12,229 bases of DNA from Dehalococcoidia bacterium (GCA_018700215.1 JABIST010000235.1:1-12229); one strand, 5' to 3'; shown: positions 6,116 to 12,229, numbered from the stretch's first letter. Numbers and translations are program-made. Notes: generated from the letters alone by a model not told the origin.

Positions 6116-6655
6116 ATGGATCTCAACGGGTGCGAATTCGAGACAGAGCGGTTGCTGGTACGGGAGTGGCACGCGCTCGTCACCGGTGACTGGCAGGCAC
6201 GTGATCTGGCGGAGACTGTCGCCGAACTACTGACACCCGCGGTGACGCACGCGTTGCCCCCTGACTGGGGCGGCGAGTACGACGCGGAGCGAGCGCGCCG
6301 CTGGATCGCCGATCGAGACGCGGAGGGGGTGACGCTGTTGGTCGTCGAGCGGTCTTCGGGAGATCCGGTGGGGTTGCTGATCCTGACCGACGGGGCCGAG
6401 AACGACGGGCCGGTTGGGGTGCGACTGGGATACCTGTTGGTGGAGCGGGGTTGGGGAAGAGGACTGGGATCTGAGTTGGTGGCCGGATTCGTTGGCTGGT
6501 GTCGCGAGAACGGAGTGGCGTCGATCAGTGGAGGCGTGGCAATCGATAATCCCGCTTCGGCGCGGGTGCTGGTGAAGAACGGCTTCCAACCGGTCCAGAC
6601 TGAAGACGCGGCAGGCATGGGCGAGCAGCTCTTCCGTCTCGATCTATCGAGCTAA
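6116..6655 (+). CDS. GNAT-family N-acetyltransferase (RimJ/RimL-like)
   Basis: This 179-residue protein transfers an acetyl group from acetyl-CoA to an amine. The N terminus, with FETERLLVREW, is typical of the Acetyltransf_3/RimJ-RimL group. The acetyl-CoA pyrophosphate loop is ERGWGRGLGSELV (R111, G114, G116). The C-terminal motif AIDNPASARVLVKNGF is the usual strand-helix closing the fold. The substrate could be a protein N terminus, an antibiotic or a small amine and cannot be told from sequence. ATG 6116 is preferred to an in-frame GTG at 6074, because the GTG lies within repeat copy C and adds 14 residues unlike the family. No strong Shine-Dalgarno is visible. It lies 64 bp after the tetR-like gene in the same direction and is bracketed by repeat copies C and D. 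Confidence 0.88.
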   Translation: MDLNGCEFETERLLVREWHALVTGDWQARDLAETVAELLTPAVTHALPPDWGGEYDAERARRWIADRDAEGVTLLVVERSSGDPVGLLILTDGAENDGPVGVRLGYLLVERGWGRGLGSELVAGFVGWCRENGVASISGGVAIDNPASARVLVKNGFQPVQTEDAAGMGEQLFRLDLSS

Positions 6656-6668
6656 GGGTCTTCGCTCC

Positions 6669-6729
6669 GGCCCGTTCCGGGCGGGGGTGGCGCTTCGCGT
6701 CTGTTGGTGCGGTGGGGGTGGTGAAGGCG
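6669..6729. repeat. Dispersed hairpin repeat, copy D; likely bidirectional terminator
   Basis: GGCCCGTTCCGGGC is followed by a more diverged flank (TGGCGCTTCGCGTCTGTTGG, then GTGGTGAAGGCGG). It lies 13 bp after the GNAT stop and about 8 bp before the stop of the convergent MerR-like gene. That is a natural terminator position for both. There is no U-tract on either strand, so termination would rest on the hairpin alone. Confidence 0.7.
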
Positions 6730-6736
6730 GGGGGGG

Positions 6737-7363
6737 TCAGTTGCTGTCGTAGGCGGCGGCGACGCCGACGAGGACGCGGTCTGCGAGGCCGGCGATTTCT
6801 TCGCGGGCGCGGGCGGCGTCTTCGTCTGGGAGGCGGTGGCGGGCGGAGAGTTGTTTGGCGGTTTCATCCAGGGAGCGGCGGAAGAAGACGACGGCTTGCA
6901 TGGCCTGGCCGAGGGGGACGCCGCGACCGCGGAGTTCGTGGCCGTAGCTGGCGCCGATGCCATCGACTTCGAGGTCGAGTTCGGCGCGGTCGCCGGAGCC
7001 GGAGAGGTAGTTGTCGACAATTTCGACGAGGCGGCGGCCGAGGGGGCGGAGTGCTTCGCGTTCGTCGGTGCCGAGGTCCTGGTACCAGGGGGCATCGCCG
7101 GAGCTGGTGTTGAGCTGGCGGCGGATGCGGTTGACGGCGGCGCTGCCGAGTTCGTTCTGGTCCAGGTGGCCGGTGGTCATGGCGATGAGGTCTGCTTCGG
7201 CGAAGCGACGGTGGCCGCCGGGTGTGCGGAAGACGCGGATTTTTCCGGTGTCGGCCCAGCGTCTGACGGTGGATTCGTTGACGCCGAGGATGGTGCAGGC
7301 ACGACCGAGGCTGACCCAGCGGGTTTCGGGTTCGGTGCCGGGGCGGGTGGGTCGGTCGGTCAT
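6737..7363 (-). CDS. MerR-like HTH regulator with C-terminal helical sensor-like domain
   Basis: This is a 208-residue protein. Residues about 15-60 form a winged HTH of the MerR/BldC/excisionase kind (SLGRACTILGVNESTVRRWA, then the wing RTPGGHRRF at 46-54). Residues about 95-205 are helical, with LGRRLVEIVDNYL, GIGASYGHELRGRGVPLGQA and AVVFFRRSLDETAKQ. The pattern recalls the RsbRD N-terminal sensory fold, but I hold that identification loosely. The effector and targets are unknown. AAGGAGC lies 7 nt before ATG 7363 and supports this start. The upstream region holds a TAAGAT -10 box and a CTGGGTG/CACCCAG inverted repeat, which suggests autoregulation. Two decayed copies of its 3' end lie at 4161 and 4301, so the gene belongs to a family that has been duplicated and lost locally. 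Confidence 0.85.
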   Translation of the reverse strand: MTDRPTRPGTEPETRWVSLGRACTILGVNESTVRRWADTGKIRVFRTPGGHRRFAEADLIAMTTGHLDQNELGSAAVNRIRRQLNTSSGDAPWYQDLGTDEREALRPLGRRLVEIVDNYLSGSGDRAELDLEVDGIGASYGHELRGRGVPLGQAMQAVVFFRRSLDETAKQLSARHRLPDEDAARAREEIAGLADRVLVGVAAAYDSN

Positions 7364-7370
7364 GGTTGGA

Positions 7371-7383
7371 GCTCCTTAGGAGC
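7371..7383. promoter_or_regulatory. Palindrome over the MerR-like gene ribosome binding site
   Basis: GCTCCTTAGGAGC is a palindrome with perfect 6-bp arms around one central base. On the minus strand it contains the AAGGAGC Shine-Dalgarno of the MerR-like gene. A hairpin here would hide the ribosome binding site, but the one-base loop is too tight for a stable RNA hairpin unless the inner pairs open. A protein binding site is the alternative. Confidence 0.4.
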
Positions 7384-7395
7384 GGTGCCACCAGA

Positions 7396-7438
7396 ATCTT
7401 ACTAAATCTGGGTAGGTCTGGGTGGGTACTGCACCCAG
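7396..7438 (-). promoter_or_regulatory. MerR-like gene promoter with inverted repeat at the -35 region
   Basis: The minus strand has TAAGAT at 7401-7396 as a -10 box. CTGGGTG (7418-7424) and CACCCAG (7432-7438) form a perfect 7-bp inverted repeat with a 7-bp centre covering the -35 position. A further CTGGGT lies at 7408-7413. This is the best candidate operator for the regulator itself, and perhaps for the divergent asnB gene. Confidence 0.5.
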
Positions 7439-7563
7439 AACCTCGCTGTCTGGCCTCTGCACCCGGGATCTCTGGGGTGGACGAGGGCCACCCGGGGGAC
7501 CTGTAGGGTGGAAGAAGGTCAGGCTAGGCTAGGCCGGGACGATTCGAGAGGGGATTTGAGTAG

Positions 7564-9078
7564 ATGTGCGGGATCGCAGCTATCTGGGGAGACACGGACG
7601 AGCCTTCGATACGGGTGATGATGGAGCGGATGGGGCATCGCGGTCCTGACGCCTCGGGATTGCACGTGGCGGATGGCGGGCACGCGATTCTGGGACATCA
7701 ACGGCTTTCGATCATCGATCTGGAGAGCGGCGATCAGCCGATTGTGGAGCGCGGTGGCGCGGCGGCAATTGTGGCGAATGGCGAGATCTACAACTACCAG
7801 GAGCTGCGCACTGAGTTCCCGACGAGCGCGTTCCATACGCATTCGGATTCCGAGACGGCGCTGCAGATGTACCGGACGTTTGGGCTGGATGCGCCGGAGC
7901 GGCTGGACGGGATGTACGCGTTTGTGGTGTCTGATGGTGAGCACATTTTTGCGGCACGCGACCCGTTGGGGATCAAGCCGCTGTATATGGCAAAGCAGAA
8001 CGGCGCGCTGATGTTTGCCTCTGAACTGAAGGCGCTTTCGGGGTTCGCAGACCACATTGAGGAGTTCCCGCCGGGCAGCGTGTACCACTCTGAGCTGGGG
8101 TTCCGGCGGTTCTACGAGGTGCCTGAGCCTCCAACGGACGACGGTGGGTACCTTTCGATTGAGGAGGCGGTGCGGGAGGTCCGGGAGAAGCTGGAAACGG
8201 CGGTGCAGAAGCGGCTGGTGGCGGACGTTCCGGTGGGCGCGCTGGTTTCAGGTGGGGTGGATTCGAGCGCGGTGGCGGCGATTGCGCGTCAGTACGTGGA
8301 CGAGCTGCACACGTTTGCGGTGGGGATGCCGGGGAGTGGCGATCTGGAGGCGGCGCGAGTGGTGGCACGTCACATTGGGAGCGTGCACCACGAGTACCTG
8401 TTCACGCGGGACGATATTCGCGAGGCGTTGCCGGAGGTGCTGTACCACCTGGAGACGTACGACGAGCCGAGCGTGCACAGTTCGAGCGCGATGTATTTTG
8501 CAGCGAAGCTGGCCGCCGAGCATCTGAAGGTGGTGCTGGTGGGTGAGGGGGCGGACGAGCTGTTCGCCGGTTACCCGTTCTACACCGACGTGCCGCGCGA
8601 GCATTTGAACGGCTTGCTGCGGGAGTCTGTTTCGGCGCTGCACAATCTGAGTCTGCAGCGGGTGGATCGGATGTCGATGGCTCACGGCGTGGAGGCGCGG
8701 GTGCCGTTCCTGGACACGGAGCTGGTGGCGGTTGCGCAGCGGATCCATCCGGATCACAAGCTGCTTGCGGGAGCAGATGGCATACCGATTGAGAAGTGGG
8801 TGCTACGGGAGGCGGTGGCGGATTTGCTGCCGCCGGAGATTACGTGGCGGAAGAAGGCGGGCTTCGATCAGAGCACGCGAGCGGAGGATTACTTCGCGGA
8901 GGATATTGGCCACTGGATGAGCGCTGGTGAGGCGGAACGGTACCGCGCCGAGCGTCCGATGACTTCGATCCGCTCTCACGAGGAGGCGGTGTTCCACAAG
9001 CTGATGAGCGAGTCGTTCGAGGAGCCGGAGGCGGTGCTGCGCAACATCGGTCGCTGGGGCGACGTGTTGAAGTGGTAG
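7564..9078 (+). CDS. asnB: Asparagine synthetase, glutamine-hydrolysing
   Basis: The enzyme makes asparagine from aspartate, ATP and glutamine nitrogen. The 504-residue protein starts MCGIAA, where Cys2 (after Met removal) is the glutaminase nucleophile of class II amidotransferases. RGPDASG, GHQRLSIIDL and NGEIYNY are typical of that N-terminal domain. The synthetase domain has the PP-loop SGGVDSS at 229-235 and GEGADELFAGY at 327-337, followed by the RVPFLD motif. It is a little shorter than E. coli AsnB (554) and ends cleanly. GAGAGGGGA lies about 9 nt before ATG 7564. It is divergent from the MerR-like gene across a 200-bp gap holding a candidate operator, so shared control is possible. 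Specialised amidotransferases of the same family cannot be fully excluded, but all motifs fit the housekeeping type. Confidence 0.93.
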   Translation: MCGIAAIWGDTDEPSIRVMMERMGHRGPDASGLHVADGGHAILGHQRLSIIDLESGDQPIVERGGAAAIVANGEIYNYQELRTEFPTSAFHTHSDSETALQMYRTFGLDAPERLDGMYAFVVSDGEHIFAARDPLGIKPLYMAKQNGALMFASELKALSGFADHIEEFPPGSVYHSELGFRRFYEVPEPPTDDGGYLSIEEAVREVREKLETAVQKRLVADVPVGALVSGGVDSSAVAAIARQYVDELHTFAVGMPGSGDLEAARVVARHIGSVHHEYLFTRDDIREALPEVLYHLETYDEPSVHSSSAMYFAAKLAAEHLKVVLVGEGADELFAGYPFYTDVPREHLNGLLRESVSALHNLSLQRVDRMSMAHGVEARVPFLDTELVAVAQRIHPDHKLLAGADGIPIEKWVLREAVADLLPPEITWRKKAGFDQSTRAEDYFAEDIGHWMSAGEAERYRAERPMTSIRSHEEAVFHKLMSESFEEPEAVLRNIGRWGDVLKW

Positions 9079-9212
9079 GGAGCGGCTGGGGGTAGGTGGG
9101 CTTGAGGAGGGCCCGGAAGCGGGTGCGAGTCAACGCCTGCCCAGAGTGACGACGTAGCTGCCGACGACCGGCTCGGGCGGTGAGACCGCGCGCAGCGGGC
9201 ACGTGCAGTGAC

Positions 9213-9218
9213 TACAAT
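9213..9218 (+). promoter_or_regulatory. -10 box (TACAAT) of the hydrolase-LuxR fusion gene
   Basis: TACAAT ends 7 nt before ATG 9226, the spacing expected when transcription starts at the A of the start codon. No Shine-Dalgarno is present. This supports a leaderless mRNA and the choice of ATG 9226 over GTG 9208, which would lie upstream of the -10 box. Confidence 0.55.
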
Positions 9219-9225
9219 ACCTGTT

Positions 9226-10326
9226 ATGGCTGCGCCACCGATCAGATACACGACATCAGCCGACGGGACCAAGATCGCGTACTGGGTGCTGGGCGACGGG
9301 CCGACGGCGATGGTGCAGTTGCCGTATCCATGGAGCCATCTGCGGAACGAGTGGGAGCTGCCGGAGATCGCGTCCTGGTACGAGCGGCTGGCGGCTGGCC
9401 GGACGCTGATCGCGTACGACGCCCGCGGGATGGGGCTCTCCGGGCCGGCGCAGAGCCACAGCCTTGAACCGGCGGCGATGAACGACCTGGAGGCGGTGCT
9501 GGCGGCGGCCGGGGTGCAGCGTGTGGCGATGCTTGCGTTCTGGCACCAAGGTTTCACGGCTATCCACTTCGCGGCGCGCTTCCCTGAGCGGGTGTCGCGG
9601 CTGGTGCTGTGGGGCACGGCGACCCGCGGTGCGGATCTCTATACGAAGGCGGTGGCGGCGACGTCCGGGCTGGGCATTGTGGACCGTGCTCAGTACGCCC
9701 GAACGACGGCACGCAGCTTCATGGGCTGGAACGCCGGTGATGTGGTGGACCGGTACATTGGCGCGGCCCTGGGCGGATCCCCGCTGCCACCGGGGGGACC
9801 GGTGGGTCTTGCCGCCAGCGGCCACCTGGAGGAATTCCAGGCGTTGGACGTCACGGAGCTGGCGGGTTCGCTGCAGGTTCCGACGCTGGTGTTGCATTCG
9901 CGTGCGAACACGATCGTCAGGCAGGAGACCGCTGCGACACTGGCCGCGGCGATCCCGGGCGCTCGACTGGTGGTGCTCGAGGGGGAGTCGCTGGTGCTGC
10001 CCATTGAAGTCTCGGACCAGGCACTGGTCGCGATCGAGTCGTTCATGCGGGAGCCGATTGAGTCTGGGGGTGGCGCCGGGGTCGCGGCGGCGGAAGCTGG
10101 CGCTGGCACGATGGCCGGTCCGCCGTACCCCGCTGGACTGAGCGGGCGCGAGGTGGAGGTGCTGCGGTTGGTGTCGATGGGGGCGAGCAATCCGGAAATC
10201 GCGGAGCGGCTGGTGATCAGCATCAATACGGTGACGAGCCACCTGACGCACATCTACGGGAAGACCGGGACGAATAACCGCGTAGAGGCGACGCGGTACG
10301 CGATTGAGCGCGGGCTCACGGAGTAG
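9226..10326 (+). CDS. Alpha/beta-hydrolase-fold (apparently catalytically dead) fused to LuxR-type HTH
   Basis: This is a 366-residue protein. Residues 1-285 follow the alpha/beta-hydrolase fold, with TSADGTKIAYWVLGDGP, YDARGMGLSGPA and FAARFPERVSRLVLWG. Residues 305-364 are a complete LuxR/GerE HTH (LSGREVEVLRLV, EIAERLVISINTVTSHL, IYGKTG). An alanine- and glycine-rich linker joins them. The catalytic residues expected of the fold are absent. The nucleophile elbow reads AFWHQG with no Ser (Trp106 or His107 in its place), the acid position is R226-A-N-T, and the catalytic His position is GESL (Leu256). It is therefore probably a transcription regulator that senses a ligand in a dead hydrolase pocket (inference); such fusions usually keep the triad. 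The start is ATG 9226, with a TACAAT -10 box 7 nt upstream. It lies 147 bp after asnB with its own promoter. Confidence 0.88.
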   Translation: MAAPPIRYTTSADGTKIAYWVLGDGPTAMVQLPYPWSHLRNEWELPEIASWYERLAAGRTLIAYDARGMGLSGPAQSHSLEPAAMNDLEAVLAAAGVQRVAMLAFWHQGFTAIHFAARFPERVSRLVLWGTATRGADLYTKAVAATSGLGIVDRAQYARTTARSFMGWNAGDVVDRYIGAALGGSPLPPGGPVGLAASGHLEEFQALDVTELAGSLQVPTLVLHSRANTIVRQETAATLAAAIPGARLVVLEGESLVLPIEVSDQALVAIESFMREPIESGGGAGVAAAEAGAGTMAGPPYPAGLSGREVEVLRLVSMGASNPEIAERLVISINTVTSHLTHIYGKTGTNNRVEATRYAIERGLTE

Positions 10327-10513
10327 AGACGCCGCTCCTCCCGATCCACTGTCCGCAGCTCAGCAGTAGCAGAACGCTGTGACTGACTCGGTCGATTCCG
10401 CGTACTCGCGCCGCGATAGATCGTCGATCCGTGCGATGGCATGCGCTGGTCAACTGGCGAAACTGTGGGCCAACAAGAGAGCAGCGGGCATGGGGCCCGA
10501 TCGGAGGATTTCG

Positions 10514-10798
10514 ATGCGAAGGAAGATGTTGGCTTTCTCGGCGGCGCTGGTGGTGTTGGCTGCACCGGTGCTGGGTGCAGCGACTCCCGCCGCCGCTCAC
10601 GTGGGTCACACCTCATGCGAGGGTGGGATTCTCTTGATCGTCGATCAGGGATGGCCGTGGCCAGAGTCTGGCCCGGGTGAGGGTCCCTCGGGTGCGGGCA
10701 TCGTGGCGCTCGCTCAGATGATGGTCCAGGGAGTGCTCGAGCCGGGCGATCCACCGCGGCTGGCGCACGAGGCGATATGCGAGCCGAAGGCTCCGTAG
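10514..10798 (+). CDS. Small secreted protein of unknown function
   Basis: The predicted protein has 94 residues. GGAGG lies 6 nt before ATG 10514, which is why that start is preferred to longer in-frame openings upstream. Residues 1-28 form a clear Sec signal peptide: MRRK, then a hydrophobic run AFSAALVVLAAPVLG, then a cleavage site near ATPAAA/HVGH. The mature part of about 66 residues starts HVGHTSC and contains one more Cys near the C terminus (EAICEPK), so a disulfide is possible. It is rich in Gly, Pro and Glu (WPWPESGPGEGPSG) and has no transmembrane segment after the signal. I recognise no family. Local G/C balance differs from the flanking genes, which may indicate separate origin. 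It is convergent with the dinB-like gene. Confidence 0.65.
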   Translation: MRRKMLAFSAALVVLAAPVLGAATPAAAHVGHTSCEGGILLIVDQGWPWPESGPGEGPSGAGIVALAQMMVQGVLEPGDPPRLAHEAICEPKAP

Positions 10799-10818
10799 CT
10801 GCCGAAGCAGACAAGTGG

Positions 10819-10847
10819 GGAGCGGCGGCCGGATCGGGTGTCGCTCC
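10819..10847. terminator. Possible terminator hairpin between convergent genes
   Basis: GGAGCG (10819-10824) and CGCTCC (10842-10847) can pair across a 17-nt GC-rich loop, about 20 bp after the secreted-protein stop and 30 bp before the dinB-like stop. There is no T-tract. The location is right but the structure is weak. Confidence 0.3.
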
Positions 10848-10875
10848 GCGCTTGATCGGAGGCGAGGACAGCGAG

Positions 10876-12195
10876 CTAGAGGCCGCGGGTGACGGAGTTG
10901 TTGCCGAAGCGGGTGTTGATGTCGTCGAGGGTCTGGTCGATGCGGTCTTCGAGGAGTTCGCCGCCGAGGGGTTGGCCGGGTGGGGCGGCGAGGAGGTCTT
11001 CGAGTTCGAGTTGGAGTTCGTCATCGACGAGGTTGGTGGCGCCGAGGCCGATGAGACGGACAGGGCGGATCGCGCGGGGGTTGAGCTGGCCGGAGTGGGA
11101 GGAGTCTGCGGCGACGGTGTCGGCGCCGGGTGGGGCGGTGGAGCCGAGGACTTCATCGAGGAGTTGCTGGCCGGCTTCGAGGAGGCCGGCGGTGGACTGG
11201 ACGGGGCGGTCCAGGGTGCGGCTGCGGGTGAGGGTTTCGAAGTTGTGCCAGCGGAGTTTGAGGGTGACGGTGCGGGCGCGCTTGCCGGCTTTGCGGAGAT
11301 CGGTGCCGACGCGCTGGGCGTGGCTCGCGATGGTGCGGTGGAGCTTGCGGGCATCGGTGACGTCTTCGCTGAAGGTGTTTTCGCGGGAGATGGATCGGTT
11401 GGGGCGTGCGCCGGCGCGGATGGGGGTGGAATCTCGGCCGTTGGCGTGCTCGTGGAGGACGACGCCCTGGCGGCCGAAGCGGTTTTCGAGCCAGCGGGGG
11501 TCGAGGTTGGCGATGTCGCCGATGGTGGCGACGCCGGCGGTGCGAAGGGCCTCGGCGAGTTTGGGGCCGACCATCGGTAGTTCTCGGATGGGGAAGCTGG
11601 CGAGGAATGTTGCGTCGTGGCCGAGGGGGACTTCGATGAGGCCGTCTGGCTTGGCGCGGTCCGAGCCGACTTTGGCGGTGGTGCGGGAGCCGGCGATGCA
11701 GACGGAGACGGCGATGTGGAGTTCTGAGCGGACGCGGGTGCGGACGTGTTCGGCGATGGTCGCGGCGACGCTGAGGTTGGGGTCGGGGTCGAGATCTGGC
11801 AAGAGGGTTGCGCCGGTGAAGTCGACGTAGGCTTCGTCGATGCCGACGGATTCGACGACGGGGGAGGCGTCGCGGAGCAGTTCGTGGAAGAGTTTGGAGA
11901 CGCGGCTGTATTCGGTGCGATTGGCGGAGACGACGATGGCCTGGGGGCACATGCGGAGCGCCTGGGACATGGGCTGGGCGGAGTGGCAGCCGAAGACGCG
12001 GGATTCGTAGGAGGCGGCGGCGACGACGCCTCGGCCGTCACGCCCGCCGACGAGGACGGGTTTGCCGATGAGGGATGGATCGAGGGTGCGTTCGACGGCG
12101 ACGAAGAAGGTGTCGAGATCGAAGTGGGCGACGCGTCGCGGGAGGCGGGGTGGGCCGCGTCGGGTCGGCGGGGTGGGGTCAGGGGTGGTTGGCAT
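10876..12195 (-). CDS. dinB: DNA polymerase IV (Y-family translesion polymerase)
   Basis: This is an error-prone translesion DNA polymerase, 439 residues, longer than E. coli Pol IV (351). The palm/finger motifs are HFDLDTFFVAVE (metal ligand D26, steric gate F31) and SVGIDEAYVDFTG (D120, E121). The HhH region is LPMVGPKLAEALRTAGVATIGD. The little-finger domain follows and ends with a DDINTRFGNNSVTRG tail seen in high-GC homologues. The extra length comes from a proline-rich N-terminal extension (1-20), an acidic linker near 370, and the C-terminal tail. The beta-clamp peptide position reads QLELE (395-399) rather than QL[SD]LF, which may weaken clamp binding. An SOS-type box precedes it, followed by TACCTT 9 nt from the ATG and no Shine-Dalgarno. 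It is probably induced by DNA damage. Confidence 0.93.
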   Translation of the reverse strand: MPTTPDPTPPTRRGPPRLPRRVAHFDLDTFFVAVERTLDPSLIGKPVLVGGRDGRGVVAAASYESRVFGCHSAQPMSQALRMCPQAIVVSANRTEYSRVSKLFHELLRDASPVVESVGIDEAYVDFTGATLLPDLDPDPNLSVAATIAEHVRTRVRSELHIAVSVCIAGSRTTAKVGSDRAKPDGLIEVPLGHDATFLASFPIRELPMVGPKLAEALRTAGVATIGDIANLDPRWLENRFGRQGVVLHEHANGRDSTPIRAGARPNRSISRENTFSEDVTDARKLHRTIASHAQRVGTDLRKAGKRARTVTLKLRWHNFETLTRSRTLDRPVQSTAGLLEAGQQLLDEVLGSTAPPGADTVAADSSHSGQLNPRAIRPVRLIGLGATNLVDDELQLELEDLLAAPPGQPLGGELLEDRIDQTLDDINTRFGNNSVTRGL

Positions 12196-12209
12196 CGTGG
12201 AGAGAAGGT

Positions 12210-12223
12210 AGAACTTTCGTTCT
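12210..12223. promoter_or_regulatory. SOS (LexA-type) box upstream of dinB
   Basis: AGAACGAAAGTTCT (minus strand) is a 5-bp perfect inverted repeat around 4 bases, matching the GAAC-N4-GTTC core of Gram-positive type LexA sites. It overlaps the first base of the TACCTT -10 box and ends 14 bp before the dinB ATG (12195), an ideal place to block transcription. LexA itself is not in the window. Confidence 0.65.
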
Positions 12224-12229
12224 GGGGGG

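Noticed and set aside
5183..6618. Long minus-strand open frames opposite the tetR-like and GNAT genes
   Set aside because: The opposite strand encodes clear TetR and GNAT proteins; the minus readings are Arg/Pro/His-rich and match nothing, as expected in high-GC DNA.
4095..6729. Hairpin repeats as integron attC sites or a CRISPR array
   Set aside because: There are only four irregularly spaced copies, there is no GTTRRRY/RYYYAAC pair at the ends, no integrase or cas gene is visible, and genes on both strands lie between copies.
9208..9225. GTG start for the hydrolase-LuxR gene
   Set aside because: It precedes the TACAAT -10 box, so it would not be in the predicted transcript; ATG 9226 has the right leaderless spacing.
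10777..11580. Plus-strand open frame of 267 codons rich in Gly, Ala, Glu and Val
   Set aside because: It is the antisense reading of dinB and has no ribosome binding site or recognisable motif.
10254..12041. A 595-codon minus-strand open frame overlapping dinB
   Set aside because: It is a Ser/Pro/Ala-rich frame-shifted reading of dinB and adjacent DNA; dinB in the other frame has all polymerase motifs.
1..12229. A biosynthetic gene cluster built around the asparagine synthetase
   Set aside because: No carrier protein, NRPS, PKS, lasso precursor or leader protease gene is present; the asparagine synthetase has housekeeping motifs and the small secreted protein has a Sec signal rather than a RiPP leader.

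Overview
The window is high-GC bacterial DNA, about two thirds G+C by eye, with short intergenic gaps. It carries no rRNA, tRNA, CRISPR array or transposase that I can recognise. The gene content suggests Chloroflexota or a high-GC actinobacterial relative: a class III cyclase fused to a STAND ATPase, an alpha/beta-hydrolase-LuxR fusion, a MerR-like regulator with a helical sensor-like tail, and several genes that look leaderless. This assignment is an inference; no marker gene is present.

Left block (1-4011). A cyclase/NTPase signalling protein on the minus strand runs off the left edge. It is divergent from a lone DppC/OppC-type ABC transporter permease, with an 18-bp tandem duplication between them. 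G and C are roughly balanced on the + strand here.

Repeat zone (4012-4455). This stretch has no intact gene. It holds two tandem ~140-bp copies of a unit made of a GGCCCGTTCCGGGCC hairpin element plus the 3' tail of a regulator gene whose intact relative lies at 6737-7363. The hairpin element recurs at 6034 (forming the end of the tetR-like gene) and at 6669. All four copies have the same orientation and sit at gene 3' ends.

Middle block (4456-7363). A metallo-beta-lactamase-fold protein (-) is divergent from a TetR-family regulator (+), with two matching operator-like sites 60 bp apart between them. A GNAT acetyltransferase (+) follows, then the MerR-like regulator (-). The direct repeats bracket the MBL/TetR pair and the GNAT gene.

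Right block (7564-12229). An asparagine synthetase (+) is followed by an alpha/beta-hydrolase-LuxR fusion (+) that appears to lack all three catalytic triad residues and so may be a ligand-sensing regulator. Next come a 94-residue secreted protein of unknown function (+) and DNA polymerase IV (-), which has a GAAC-N4-GTTC SOS-type box just upstream.

From about 4,100 onward the + strand is G-rich whichever strand is coding, except around 10,330-10,800. No operon spans the whole window. It reads as separate regulated units, with the repeat family as the main structural oddity and the inactive-looking hydrolase-regulator as the main protein oddity.
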